Shown: positions 48,281 to 56,888 of the stretch, one piece after another
Layout: the number at the start of each line of letters is the position of its first letter
How positions within the stretch are numbered: the stretch's first letter is position 1
Assembly: GCF_026005215.1 (NCBI RefSeq)
Contig: NZ_BPMA01000018.1
Span: 60,773-124,772 of the forward strand
Direction: 5' to 3'
Length of the DNA: 64,000 nt
From: Capnocytophaga catalasegens
Lineage (GTDB): Bacteria; Bacteroidota; Bacteroidia; Flavobacteriales; Flavobacteriaceae
The notes under the pieces: model-generated
Database searches by the model: none
What the model was told of the DNA's origin: nothing
The model's input: the letters and a program-made list of their open reading frames with translations, nothing else
Made by a program: the position numbers and the translations under genes

Positions 48281-48943
48281 GTGAAAAGAAATATCATTAT
48301 TACTGCTGACGGCTCTACTACAATACAAGTCGAAGAATGGAATGAACATTATCATTCGATACACGGAGCTATTCAAGAAGCTTATCACGTATTTATCAAA
48401 AATGGATTACAACTCTTTGCTGGTCAAAATATTTCCATATTAGAGATTGGTTTAGGCACTGGACTGAATGCATTTATTACTTTTTTAGAACATCAAAAAC
48501 TAAATCAACATATTCATTATCAAGGTATTGAAGCATATCCTGTAAGTATCGAACAAGCCTTGCAGATGAATTATGTACAAGAGTTAAAAACTGATGAATT
48601 TCTTCCTATTTTTGAAAAATTACATACGAGCGAATGGGAAAAAAATATCGTTTTAACAGAAACTTTTTCTTTTAGAAAACGACAACAACATTTCCAAGAG
48701 ATAACCGATACAGATGGTTTTCATCTTATTTATTATGATGCTTTTGGTGCAAGAGTGCAACCTGAACTCTGGACAAATATTCTTTTTGAAAAAATGCACA
48801 AAGCACTGAAAACCAATGGAATATTAGTTACTTATTCAGCTAAAGGAAGCGTAAGAAGAGCGATGATTGATGTCGGATTTGAAGTAGAAAAACTCCCTGG
48901 TCCCCCAAGAAAACGCGAAATGCTAAGAGCTGTAAAGAAATAA
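48281..48943 (+). CDS. mnmD: tRNA (mnm5s2U34) methyltransferase MnmD
   Basis: 220 residues, GTG start 23 bp after a TATCTTTG box (48250-48257). It is the stand-alone methyltransferase half of E. coli MnmC (DUF752 family), with SAM site ILEIGLGTGLNAFITFLEH, LIYYDAFGARVQPELWT and TYSAKGSVRRAMIDVGFEVE then LPGPPRKREMLRA. It methylates the 5-aminomethyl group at wobble U34 of tRNAs for Lys, Glu, Gln. The pathway's entry enzyme MnmE is also in this window (61316-62713). Confidence 0.92.
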   Translation: MKRNIIITADGSTTIQVEEWNEHYHSIHGAIQEAYHVFIKNGLQLFAGQNISILEIGLGTGLNAFITFLEHQKLNQHIHYQGIEAYPVSIEQALQMNYVQELKTDEFLPIFEKLHTSEWEKNIVLTETFSFRKRQQHFQEITDTDGFHLIYYDAFGARVQPELWTNILFEKMHKALKTNGILVTYSAKGSVRRAMIDVGFEVEKLPGPPRKREMLRAVKK

Positions 48944-48959
48944 ATCTACTCTCAAAAAT

Positions 48960-49241
48960 TTAATAATGTCCGTAGGCAGATAAAACTTCAACTCGTTTTT
49001 CTTCTTCAAAAATTTCATAAACAAGTCGATGTTTTTTGTCAATTCGTCGAGACCAAACTAAACGCTCTCCAAAGCCTTTGAGTAATTCTGCTTGACCTGT
49101 TCCTGTGGTAGGATGTATTTCTAATTCGTCAAGAAGCGTATCAATTTTCACAAGGAGTTTCTTTTGACCTGACTTATTATGTTTTTCTAAATGTTTAAGA
49201 TATTCATCAGAATATAGAAGTTTATAAATTTCACTATTCAT
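48960..49241 (-). CDS. YoeB/Txe-family mRNA interferase toxin
   Basis: 93 residues. A RelE-fold toxin of the YoeB group: KLLYSDEYLKHLEKHNKSGQ, GTGQAELLKGFGERLVWSRR, IDKKHRLVYEI and the C-terminal SAYGHY with the catalytic His-Tyr pair. Such toxins cut mRNA on the ribosome. It overlaps the antitoxin gene by 8 bp. It converges with mnmD, 16 bp away. Confidence 0.92.
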   Translation of the reverse strand: MNSEIYKLLYSDEYLKHLEKHNKSGQKKLLVKIDTLLDELEIHPTTGTGQAELLKGFGERLVWSRRIDKKHRLVYEIFEEEKRVEVLSAYGHY

Positions 49242-49446
49242 TCCCTAAGAGCATTTTTTTCATATCTTCCCGACTAATTTCGTGTTTCTTACTTTTTCTC
49301 GCTCTATCTATCATCGCAAAAAACTCCTCTTTGCTCATTTTGGTATCATCTTTTTTTACTGAAATATTGATACTTTTAAGCAACTCAACTACTTTTTTAT
49401 ATTGTTCCTTAGTGATTCCTTTTTCTAATTGAATGGTTGTTATCAT
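49234..49446 (-). CDS. Antitoxin partner of YoeB-like toxin
   Basis: 70 residues directly upstream of and overlapping the toxin gene. It has an N-terminal ITTIQLEKGITKEQYKKVVE, a basic middle MSKEEFFAMIDRARKSKKHE and ends ISREDMKKMLLGNE. It is not of the classic YefM/Phd type; it looks like the short Bacteroidetes antitoxins found with Txe/YoeB (DUF2683-like). By family habit it would bind the toxin with its C-terminus and may repress the operon. Confidence 0.8.
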   Translation of the reverse strand: MITTIQLEKGITKEQYKKVVELLKSINISVKKDDTKMSKEEFFAMIDRARKSKKHEISREDMKKMLLGNE

Positions 49447-49539
49447 TGTGTAAGTTTTTTATTATCTATTTTTTTTTAATTATATTTTTCATTTGACAAA
49501 AGATAATTTATAAAATGTTTAGTGCTTTTTTGGGTAATA

Positions 49540-49923
49540 CTATAAACTTATTGAGCCTAATTTTTTACTTAAATCTTTTAGAGCAAAATTAAGCGTTTTT
49601 ATTTCTTCATCAGTAAATTGAGCAGGACTTCCATTAACTATATTACCATTTAGTCGTTGGTAAAACCAACTTTTTGATTTCTGAAAATAATGTTCAGCAA
49701 TGTAGGATAAAGGTAAGATAGGTAACACTTCATTTAATCGAACTTTAACGGATAATTCTTTGGTTTTTTGAAGGGTATCATCTATTGAAAATTTCATTGC
49801 ATCGATAAATTTTTCCTCATTTTCAGAGGCTAATTTACTGATTTCTAGATAGATGAGTTTTCGCTCAGCTTCTGTTTTTGTTTTCACATATAGCTGTTTT
49901 AATTCTTGTATTTTTTCTTTCAT
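49540..49923 (-). CDS. DUF5053 domain protein
   Basis: 127 residues, helical. The conserved C-terminal half LPLSYIAEHYFQKSKSWFYQ, RLNGNIVNGSPAQFTDEEI and KTLNFALKDLSKKLGS matches DUF5053, a helix-turn-helix-like family found in accessory and prophage-like regions of Bacteroidetes. DNA binding is a reasonable inference from 'SWFYQRLNG'. It lies between the toxin-antitoxin pair and a frameshifted small gene on the same strand. Confidence 0.8.
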   Translation of the reverse strand: MKEKIQELKQLYVKTKTEAERKLIYLEISKLASENEEKFIDAMKFSIDDTLQKTKELSVKVRLNEVLPILPLSYIAEHYFQKSKSWFYQRLNGNIVNGSPAQFTDEEIKTLNFALKDLSKKLGSISL

Positions 49924-49945
49924 ATTATTATTTTTAAAAGATTTT

Positions 49946-50111
49946 TTATTTGCCTAATTCTTTGAGTTCTTTTATAATTTCTTCAATTTTGGTATCAAAA
50001 TAATCTTTTATCTGCTTGCCTCTTGTTGAGATTTCTTTATAATTATCTATAAAAAAAATCTAACTCTTTTCTAAGTTCTGCCTTGCGTTTCTTTTGTTCT
50101 TTGGTTAGCAT
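49946..50111 (-). pseudogene. Small helical protein gene with a homopolymer frameshift
   Basis: From the ATG at 50111 the frame reads MLTKEQKKRKAELRKELDFF and then a stop. A run of eight A (plus strand 50051-50058) lies at this point. With seven, the frame would run on through DNYKEISTRGKQIKDYFDTK and IEEIIKELKELGK to a stop at 49946, giving 54 residues. The coherent charged-helix sequence on both sides of the run argues for one gene with an indel. The indel could be a recent mutation, a slippage-prone switch or a read error. Confidence 0.6.
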
Positions 50112-50350
50112 ATATCTTACCTTGAATTAACATTGCAAAGATAATAATATTTTTATTATTACACAAATATTTTACAAGTTTTCTTCACCTATCAAATTAA
50201 AATTGCAAAAAGACTGTCATCATTTACAACATATTAAAATAAGTAAATAAATTTTTATTAGTTTATCCTGAAACACCTCTTATAAAAAACGAATATAGTG
50301 GTAAATAATTTTCGTTTTATTTATGTTTTTCAAACACAAATAGATATAAA
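50112..50350. other. AT-rich spacer between accessory patch and tRNA terminator
   Basis: I see no gene, repeat or attachment-site copy in this stretch. Confidence 0.4.
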
Positions 50351-50385
50351 AAAACACCAATAAATGTATATTTTATTGGTGTTTT
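50351..50385. terminator. Terminator downstream of tRNA-Arg
   Basis: AACACCAATAAA and TTTATTGGTGTT form a stem with A and T runs on both sides. The stem is nearly the same as the one after the HU gene (53902-53937). Confidence 0.8.
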
Positions 50386-50418
50386 AGCTTTTTGACTTTA
50401 AACAGATTAAAGATTTTG

Positions 50419-50492
50419 TGACCTCGACAGGATTCAAACCTGTAACCTTCTGAGCCGTAATCAGATGCGCTATTCAGTTGCGCCACGAGGCC
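50419..50492 (-). tRNA. tRNA-Arg (anticodon ACG)
   Basis: A 74-nt cloverleaf on the minus strand. Acceptor arms GGCCTCG and CGAGGTC pair with one G-U. The anticodon arm is TCTGA-TTACGGC-TCAGA with ACG at positions 34-36, and the T-arm has the GGTTTGAATCC form. CCA is not encoded. The A at position 34 is expected to become inosine. Its 3' end faces the small accessory patch with toxin-antitoxin genes. Confidence 0.95.
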
Positions 50493-50508
50493 TTTTGTAT
50501 TTCGGGTG

Positions 50509-50539
50509 CAAAGATACAACCTTTTTTCTATTCTACAAA
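50509..50539 (-). promoter_or_regulatory. Promoter for tRNA-Arg
   Basis: On the minus strand TTTG, 19 nt, TATCTTTG, ending 16 nt before the first base of the tRNA. A full match to the Bacteroidetes consensus. Confidence 0.75.
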
Positions 50540-50615
50540 TAAAATCATATTTTTTTTGTTATTTTTTTTGTTATTTTTTTTCACTACCTTTGCATATTGT
50601 TTTTCAATTATCTTA

Positions 50616-52511
50616 ATGGATACTAATTCCTTAGAAATATTAAAAAAATACTGGGGATACGATAGTTTTCGAGAACCTCAGCAAGAAATCATTTTTTCTG
50701 TTTTACAAAAAAAAGATACTCTCGCTATCCTCCCCACAGGCGGAGGAAAATCTATTTGCTTTCAAATTCCTGCCTTACTTCAAGAAGGGATTTGTCTGGT
50801 TATTTCTCCATTGATTGCACTAATGCAAGACCAAGTCAGCAACCTACAAGATAAAGGAATCAGTGCGGTAGCTCTAACAGGAACGATTGTATTCCACGAA
50901 TTGGAACGAATTTTAAACAATGCCATCTACGGAGCTTACCAATTCCTATACATCTCGCCCGAACGATTGCAAAATGCTTTTGTTCAAGAGAAACTCAAAT
51001 CAATGAAAATCAATCTTATAGCTATTGATGAAGCACATTGTATTTCTCATTGGGGACAAGATTTTCGCCCTGCATACTTAGCATGTGGGCAACTTCGAGA
51101 ATGGTTCCCCGAGGTTCCTATTATTGCATTGACTGCTAGTGCTACTCCTGCCATAGAACAAGATATTATCAAAAACTTACAACTACAATATCCAAATATT
51201 ATCAAAAAAACTCTTCGAAGAGTAAATTTGAGCTATATGGTATATGAAATAGAAGATAAAAGAGGGCGATTGGAGAGAATTTTATCAAAAAATACAGAAA
51301 GTTCAATAATATATGTTCGAAATCGAAAACTCACAATGGAATTGACTCAATATCTGAAAGATAAGGGATTTTCTGCTACTTTTTTTCATGGAGGGCTTTC
51401 TTCTGAAGAAAAAAAAATACGAATGAACATGTGGCTAATGAATGATGTACAGGTAATGGTAGCAACCAATGCTTTCGGCATGGGAATTGATAAACCCGAT
51501 GTTCGTACAGTTATTCACTGGGATTTACCAAATTCGCTTGAAGATTATTTTCAAGAGGCAGGGAGAGCAGGGAGAGATGGAAAAAAAGCATATGCCTTCC
51601 TTCTTTACAATCAAAATGATGTAAAAAAATTGCAATATACAACACAATTAAGCCAAGTATCTCTTGATTATCTAAAACTTGTTTACAGAAAACTATGTAA
51701 TTACTTTCAAATAGCTTATGCTGAAGGGGAAGGCACTACACACGTTTTCAAACTATCCGATTTTACTTTTCGCAATAAATTAGATGTCTATCAGACATAT
51801 CAAGCTTTAGAAGTTTTAGACCGAAATAGTGTTCTTTCGCTCAGTCAAGCTTTTTACAGAAAAGCTACTCTTCGGATTCTTGTCAGTAGTGAGCAAGTAA
51901 GGTCATATTTGTTACAAAATCCTGCCGAAAAAGAATTGATGTATTATTTAATGCGTAATTATACAGGTATTTACGAACAAATTATTTCCTTTCAGGTAGA
52001 AAAAATTGCTCCTCATATACGAAAATCTACTAATGAAATTTTACAACAACTCAACCGACTGAAAGCAAATCAAATTATTGAATACAAAGAAGAAAACACC
52101 GATGCTGAAATAACCTTTCTTATGCCTCGTGATGATGATAGAACGATTCACTTTATCAGTCCACAAGTAAAATGGTTCAATAAACATAAAAAAGAACAAG
52201 CACAAGCCGTTTTTGATTTTTTGAATGCTAAAAATCAGTGTAAAGAGCGTTTTTTATTAGCATATTTCGGCGAAAAAACTGATAAAGATTGTGAAATATG
52301 TTCATATTGTATCGAAAAAAAATCAAAAAATAATTTGATAACTCCCGAAATAGAACTTCAAATAATGCAATTTCTGCAAGAAAAACCTACGACATCACAA
52401 GAGATTTGCCAAAAATTCTCTATTGAAGAGTCTAAAATTATACTTTTACTAAAAAAATGGATTGATAAACAGATAATAAAACGAAATTCCTTTAATCAAT
52501 ATACAACATAA
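50616..52511 (+). CDS. recQ: RecQ-family ATP-dependent DNA helicase
   Basis: 631 residues from the ATG at 50616. The open frame runs on upstream through the tRNA, but MDTNSLEILKKYWGYDSFRE is the family start. Helicase motifs: DTLAILPTGGGKSICFQ, AIDEAHCISHWGQDFRPAY, IALTASATP, GMGIDKPDVRTVIHWDLPN, FQEAGRAGRDG. The zinc-binding cysteines are in CKERFLLAYFGEKTDKDCEI and CSYC. It unwinds DNA 3'-5' in repair. A TACCTTTG box (50585-50592) lies 23 bp before the start. It is followed after 12 bp by fmt. Confidence 0.93.
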   Translation: MDTNSLEILKKYWGYDSFREPQQEIIFSVLQKKDTLAILPTGGGKSICFQIPALLQEGICLVISPLIALMQDQVSNLQDKGISAVALTGTIVFHELERILNNAIYGAYQFLYISPERLQNAFVQEKLKSMKINLIAIDEAHCISHWGQDFRPAYLACGQLREWFPEVPIIALTASATPAIEQDIIKNLQLQYPNIIKKTLRRVNLSYMVYEIEDKRGRLERILSKNTESSIIYVRNRKLTMELTQYLKDKGFSATFFHGGLSSEEKKIRMNMWLMNDVQVMVATNAFGMGIDKPDVRTVIHWDLPNSLEDYFQEAGRAGRDGKKAYAFLLYNQNDVKKLQYTTQLSQVSLDYLKLVYRKLCNYFQIAYAEGEGTTHVFKLSDFTFRNKLDVYQTYQALEVLDRNSVLSLSQAFYRKATLRILVSSEQVRSYLLQNPAEKELMYYLMRNYTGIYEQIISFQVEKIAPHIRKSTNEILQQLNRLKANQIIEYKEENTDAEITFLMPRDDDRTIHFISPQVKWFNKHKKEQAQAVFDFLNAKNQCKERFLLAYFGEKTDKDCEICSYCIEKKSKNNLITPEIELQIMQFLQEKPTTSQEICQKFSIEESKIILLLKKWIDKQIIKRNSFNQYTT

Positions 52512-52523
52512 TATATTATTGCT

Positions 52524-53468
52524 ATGAAAAATATAAGAATTGTGTTTATGGGGACACCCGATTTTGCCACAGAAACGCTAAAAAAATTAGTTGAAAATAG
52601 AGTTAATGTTGTCGCAGTGATTACTGCTCCAGATAAACAAGCTGGACGTGGGCAAAAACTACAATCCTCGTCTGTAAAACAATACGCTATATCACAACAA
52701 ATCCCTGTATTACAACCTACAAATTTAAAAGACACTTCTTTTTTGGAAGAATTAAAAAGTTATAATGCTGATTTGCAAATTGTTGTTGCTTTTCGTATGC
52801 TTCCAAAAGCAGTTTGGGCAATGCCTAAAATGGGGACTTTCAATTTGCACGCTTCCCTCCTTCCCGATTATCGAGGTGCTGCTCCTATAAATTGGGCAAT
52901 TATCCAAGGCGAAAAACAAACTGGTGTTACCACTTTTTTTATTGATGAAAAAATAGATACTGGTGCTATTATTTTGCAAGAAACTACCGAAATATTACCC
53001 AGAGAAACTGCTGGTTCGCTACACGACAAACTAATGGTACAAGGAGCAAATCTTGTACTAAAAACTATTGAATTGATAGCTCAAAATAAAGTAAAATCAC
53101 AAATTCAACCTGAAAAAGTGTACAAAGAGGCTTTCAAAATACACAAAGAAACCTGTCGTATCGATTGGACAAAATCTCTTGAACAGATTGATTATTTTAT
53201 CAGAGGAATGAGTCCTTATCCAACTGCTTGGAGTGTTATTAAACGACAAAGTATTGAAATTCCCGTTAAAATATACGAAGCAACTCCTTTGAAAGAAAAA
53301 CATTCACTTACTGTGGGAAGTATTCTGATAGAAAACAAAGCACTCAAAATAGCAACAACAGATGGTTTTCTACAAATAGATCAACTGCAACTACCTGCTA
53401 AAAAACGAATGACATCCAAAGAGCTTCTTAATGGATTTTCTTTCGAATTAGGGGATTATTTTTCTTAA
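52524..53468 (+). CDS. fmt: Methionyl-tRNA formyltransferase
   Basis: 314 residues. Conserved: RIVFMGTPDFATETLKKLVE, NLHASLLPDYRGAAPINWAI (catalytic Asn-His region), GVTTFFIDEKIDTGAIILQE, and RIDWTKSLEQIDYFIRGMSP with PYPTAW in the C-terminal domain. It formylates initiator Met-tRNA. It is probably co-transcribed with recQ. Confidence 0.95.
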   Translation: MKNIRIVFMGTPDFATETLKKLVENRVNVVAVITAPDKQAGRGQKLQSSSVKQYAISQQIPVLQPTNLKDTSFLEELKSYNADLQIVVAFRMLPKAVWAMPKMGTFNLHASLLPDYRGAAPINWAIIQGEKQTGVTTFFIDEKIDTGAIILQETTEILPRETAGSLHDKLMVQGANLVLKTIELIAQNKVKSQIQPEKVYKEAFKIHKETCRIDWTKSLEQIDYFIRGMSPYPTAWSVIKRQSIEIPVKIYEATPLKEKHSLTVGSILIENKALKIATTDGFLQIDQLQLPAKKRMTSKELLNGFSFELGDYFS

Positions 53469-53536
53469 TAAATTTTGTATTTTTACTTAAAAAAATAATA
53501 AAGATGCGGTTTTACTGAGAAAAGTTGATTGAAAAA

Positions 53537-53567
53537 TTTGTCTATCTAAATAAAATCTTTATATTTG
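53537..53567 (+). promoter_or_regulatory. Promoter for the HU gene
   Basis: TTTG (53537-53540), 19 nt, then TATATTTG (53560-53567), a full Bacteroidetes consensus, 30 nt before the ATG at 53598. Confidence 0.75.
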
Positions 53568-53597
53568 TCCCGTTTTAGAATATTAAAATTAACACCT

Positions 53598-53870
53598 ATG
53601 AACAAAACAGAACTTATCGACGCAATTGCAGCTGATGCAGAAATCTCAAAAGTAGCTGCGAAAAAAGCATTAGAGTCTTTCCTTTCTAATGTTGAAAAAA
53701 CATTGAAAAAAGGAGGAAAAGTATCATTAGTAGGTTTCGGTTCTTGGTCTGTAACAGATAGACCTGCACGCGAAGGAAGAAACCCTCAAACAGGTAAAAC
53801 TATTAAAATTGCTGCTAAAAAAGTAGTAAAATTCAAAGCTGGTACAGAACTTTCAGATGCTGTAAACTAA
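53598..53870 (+). CDS. hup: HU family DNA-binding protein
   Basis: 90 residues from the ATG at 53598; an upstream alternative start falls inside the promoter. The protein is the standard HU length: NKTELIDAIAADAEISKVAA, GGKVSLVGFGSWSVTDRPAR and the DNA-clasping arm EGRNPQTGKTIKIAAKKVVK. It bends and compacts DNA. It has its own promoter and a strong terminator, as expected for a highly expressed gene. Confidence 0.95.
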   Translation: MNKTELIDAIAADAEISKVAAKKALESFLSNVEKTLKKGGKVSLVGFGSWSVTDRPAREGRNPQTGKTIKIAAKKVVKFKAGTELSDAVN

Positions 53871-53901
53871 TTGAATTTTTAAATAGTTACAAACGATACT
53901 T

Positions 53902-53937
53902 AAAAACACCAATAAAATATTTTGTTGGTGTTTTTTT
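53902..53937 (+). terminator. Terminator after HU
   Basis: AAAAACACCAA and TTGGTGTTTTTTT form a stem ending in seven T residues. It is similar to the stem after tRNA-Arg. The 177 bp that follow, up to the end of hsdM, show nothing else. Confidence 0.85.
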
Positions 53938-54114
53938 GTAAAAGAAATAATAGAATACTTAATTTATTTTGTTTCAAAAGATTGTTAAAAATTTATTCAT
54001 TTCTAAATTATTACTTCCCGATGTAAAAACCAAAACCTATATCTTACTATCTGAAAAAAATACAAAAATGTACGCCTAATTTTTATACCTTATTATTCGT
54101 TTGGTACATATCTT

Positions 54115-55713
54115 CTATATCCGTTTAAGTCCTAATTCGTCTAAAAATTTGTTATGTTTTTCAGTCTGCAAATCAATAAGTTTGTTAATTTTTGAAAGTT
54201 GCTCTTGAACAGCTTCTAAGTCTATAAGTTCTTCTTCTTGTTGAAGGCTTACATACTTTGAAATGTTTAGGTTATATCCGTTTTGTTCTATTTCTGACAT
54301 CGGGACACAACGTGAATAATTTTCTATTTCACTACGGAATTGATAAGTCTCTACAATGCGGTCGATATGCTCATCGTTTAGTGTATTTTGTCGTTTGCCT
54401 TTGTCAAAATGTTCGGAAGCGTTGATAAACAACACATCATCTTGTTTTTTGCATTTCTTTAAAACTAAAATACAAACAGGTATTCCCGTAGAATAAAACA
54501 GATTGGAAGGCAAGCCTATAACTGTATCTATATTGTTGTCTTTGAGCAATTTAGTACGGATTCTCTCCTCTGCTCCTCCTCTGAAAAGTACGCCGTGAGG
54601 CAAGATAATTGCCATTGTTCCCTCTTTTGCCAAAAAATGAAATCCGTGCAAGAGAAAAGCAAAATCTGCGGCTGATTTTGGAGCAACTCCATAGCTTTTG
54701 AAACGAAAATCATCGATAATGGCCTCGGCAGGCTCCCAACGCAAACTAAATGGCGGATTGGCTACTATGCCGTCAAACTCTTGCTTTTTGGCAGGGTTCA
54801 TTTCGTTTAAAATATCCCACTGATTTAAAAGTGTATCGCCGTGAAATATCTCAAACTCAGTGTCTTTCACTCCGTGAAGTATCATATTCATTCGGGCAAG
54901 GTTATAAGTGGTTATGTTGTTTTCTTGTCCGAAAATTTTGCCTATTGTTCCCCCTTTTTGATGCAGTTGATGACGTACATTGAGCAACAAAGAGCCTGAA
55001 CCACAAGCAAAATCAAGTATTTTTTCAAGTCGTGTTTTGACACCTGTAGAAGGGTCTTGCGAATCCAAAATTACAATTCGTGAAAGTATGGTAGAGACGG
55101 GTTGCGGCGTATAAAATTCGCCTGCTTTTTTACCTGAACCTGAGGCAAACTGGGCAATAAGATACTCATAAGCATCGCCAAGCACATCAGTATCGGTAGA
55201 AAAATCAGCAATACCTTCGGCTATGGTGCTGATAATTTTACAAAGCCGTTGATTGCGTTCGGTAGCTGTTTTGCCTAATTTGTCCGAATTCAAATTAACA
55301 TCAGAAAACAAACCTTTGAAAGTGCTTTCAAACGATTTTTCTTCGATGTAACGGAAGCCTTTTTCGAGGGTTTCCAATAGGTCAATACTCTGAATACGAG
55401 CCATTTCGGCAATGTTTCCCCACAGATATTCGGGTTTGATGACATAATGCACTTTACGGCGGAGTTGCTTTTCTAACTCCGCTACGTCATCTGGATTGGC
55501 TTTATACCAAGTGTCCAAAGGCTGTGAAGCATTTTCAGGATAATCACGACCTAACTCTCGGCGGGCAGCATCTTCGTAATTGCTGGATAGGTAACGAAGA
55601 AAGAGAAACGAAAGCATATAATCACGAAAATCATCGGCGTTCATTGCTCCTCGCAGTTGGTCAGCTATGCTCCAAAGGGTTTTTCCTAATTGTTGTTGGT
55701 CTGTTTTTGCCAT
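54115..55713 (-). CDS. hsdM: Type I restriction-modification DNA methyltransferase subunit HsdM
   Basis: 532 residues. An N-terminal helical domain (KTLWSIADQLRGAMNADDFR, DYMLSFLFLRYLS) leads to the N6-adenine methyltransferase core: SAM motif ILDFACGSGSLLLNVRHQL, GQENNITTYNLARMNMILHG and catalytic IVANPPFSLRWEP. With HsdS it methylates adenine at the bipartite target; with HsdR it forms the restriction complex. It is the last gene of the operon, after the ATPase gene (9-bp gap). The order hsdR-hsdS-ATPase-hsdM differs from the E. coli order. Confidence 0.95.
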   Translation of the reverse strand: MAKTDQQQLGKTLWSIADQLRGAMNADDFRDYMLSFLFLRYLSSNYEDAARRELGRDYPENASQPLDTWYKANPDDVAELEKQLRRKVHYVIKPEYLWGNIAEMARIQSIDLLETLEKGFRYIEEKSFESTFKGLFSDVNLNSDKLGKTATERNQRLCKIISTIAEGIADFSTDTDVLGDAYEYLIAQFASGSGKKAGEFYTPQPVSTILSRIVILDSQDPSTGVKTRLEKILDFACGSGSLLLNVRHQLHQKGGTIGKIFGQENNITTYNLARMNMILHGVKDTEFEIFHGDTLLNQWDILNEMNPAKKQEFDGIVANPPFSLRWEPAEAIIDDFRFKSYGVAPKSAADFAFLLHGFHFLAKEGTMAIILPHGVLFRGGAEERIRTKLLKDNNIDTVIGLPSNLFYSTGIPVCILVLKKCKKQDDVLFINASEHFDKGKRQNTLNDEHIDRIVETYQFRSEIENYSRCVPMSEIEQNGYNLNISKYVSLQQEEELIDLEAVQEQLSKINKLIDLQTEKHNKFLDELGLKRI

Positions 55714-55722
55714 TTTTTATGT

Positions 55723-56859
55723 TTATTCGTTATCGCTATTAAAAATTTCTGGGAAAGAAAATTCATATTTCCCAAGAAAACTTTGCAAAATTCTTTTGAA
55801 AAGTTCTTTGTTATCGTTAGTCATCTCAACAGGTTCATATACTGAATATTTTCCGTGACTGAATAAATTTAAAGCTCGTTCAAAAAGTATTTCATCTTCC
55901 AAACCCGTTATGCATTTATCAATTTTGTCATAACCAAAAAAAGTAGCAGTTTTTTCTAAAATACTTCTCAATATATTAAAATGATAAGTATAAATAGTAT
56001 TTGATTCAGCTACTTTTTTTAATTCGTTAATAGTTGCTATATGATGAAAAAAAGGTGTGTCATTTGTTTCCTGAAGTGCATAACCTGAATCTCCTCTATT
56101 ATGTAGAAAATATCTTTTATTTTTTGTTTTTCTACCTATTTCATTAGACAAAACATTAAAAAACAAACTGTGATGAGTAGAAATCACCACTTTAACTTGT
56201 TTTTTTTCATTTATTAGTAACTTACACAAATCACAAGCTATTGCAATCGCATTATTTTCATCAAGAGATGATATAGGGTCATCAATGTAAATATATTTCA
56301 CCCAACTATATGCAGGGTCTTTATCAATTACTAGCTGACAAATTGCCATAAAAAAACTCCAAATAAACAAAGTCTCCTCACCTCGTGAAATTTTAATATT
56401 TTCTACTGTTCGATTTGTATTATTTTCGATAAATTTTCTTGAAAACGAAACTTCATAATTATCGTAATCAATCTTAAAATCCAAATCAATATAATTTTGA
56501 AAAAACAACTCTATTTTTTCATCTAAATTTAATTCTTTTAAACCATCAAAAAAAGCAGAATCAGCATTAAATTTCAACCTCCTATTTGTATCATTATCCA
56601 AGTCATTATCCCACGAAAATAAATCTTCAGTAAAAGCATTGAAATATAATGTATCCCCACCTATTGCATTTCCTTCTTCATCAAGAGCTTTCCCTTGTTG
56701 CTTGAATTCCATCGAAAGGCGTGTTTTACCACTACCATTATGAGCAAAAAGTAATATTATATTTTTCTCTTTAGTAGCATCTCCCATTAGAGTTTTTCTA
56801 AAATCTTTTCCTATTTCGGAGAGATTTTCAAATGATCGTATTTTGGTTGTATTACTCAT
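55723..56859 (-). CDS. AAA_13-type ATPase, candidate PrrC/RloC-like anticodon nuclease
   Basis: 378 residues from the ATG at 56859 (a TTG nine bases upstream is less likely). ABC-ATPase motifs are complete: Walker A FAHNGSGKTRL (about 38-48), signature ISRGEETLF (157), Walker B YIYIDDPISSLDENN (189), H-loop VVISTHHSLFF (226). The short distance between A and B leaves no long coiled coil or zinc hook, so it is PrrC-sized rather than RloC-sized. In the C-terminal part are R298, E302 and H335 (ILRSILEK ... NLFSHGKY). Spacing of R-x3-E and about 32 residues to H matches the PrrC nuclease triad (R320, E324, H356). Its place inside a type I locus also fits PrrC. The nuclease activity is an inference. 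Confidence 0.72.
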   Translation of the reverse strand: MSNTTKIRSFENLSEIGKDFRKTLMGDATKEKNIILLFAHNGSGKTRLSMEFKQQGKALDEEGNAIGGDTLYFNAFTEDLFSWDNDLDNDTNRRLKFNADSAFFDGLKELNLDEKIELFFQNYIDLDFKIDYDNYEVSFSRKFIENNTNRTVENIKISRGEETLFIWSFFMAICQLVIDKDPAYSWVKYIYIDDPISSLDENNAIAIACDLCKLLINEKKQVKVVISTHHSLFFNVLSNEIGRKTKNKRYFLHNRGDSGYALQETNDTPFFHHIATINELKKVAESNTIYTYHFNILRSILEKTATFFGYDKIDKCITGLEDEILFERALNLFSHGKYSVYEPVEMTNDNKELFKRILQSFLGKYEFSFPEIFNSDNE

Positions 56860-56888
56860 TTTTTTCAAATATTACTTTTTTTCATTTT

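Noticed and set aside
50393..50440. A duplicated tRNA-Arg 3' end marking an integrated element
   Set aside because: I looked for a second copy of the acceptor/T-arm sequence around the accessory patch and the restriction locus and did not see one.
50478..50615. N-terminal extension of RecQ
   Set aside because: The extension overlaps the tRNA-Arg gene and a likely promoter box and reads as hydrophobic noise. The family start is the ATG at 50616.
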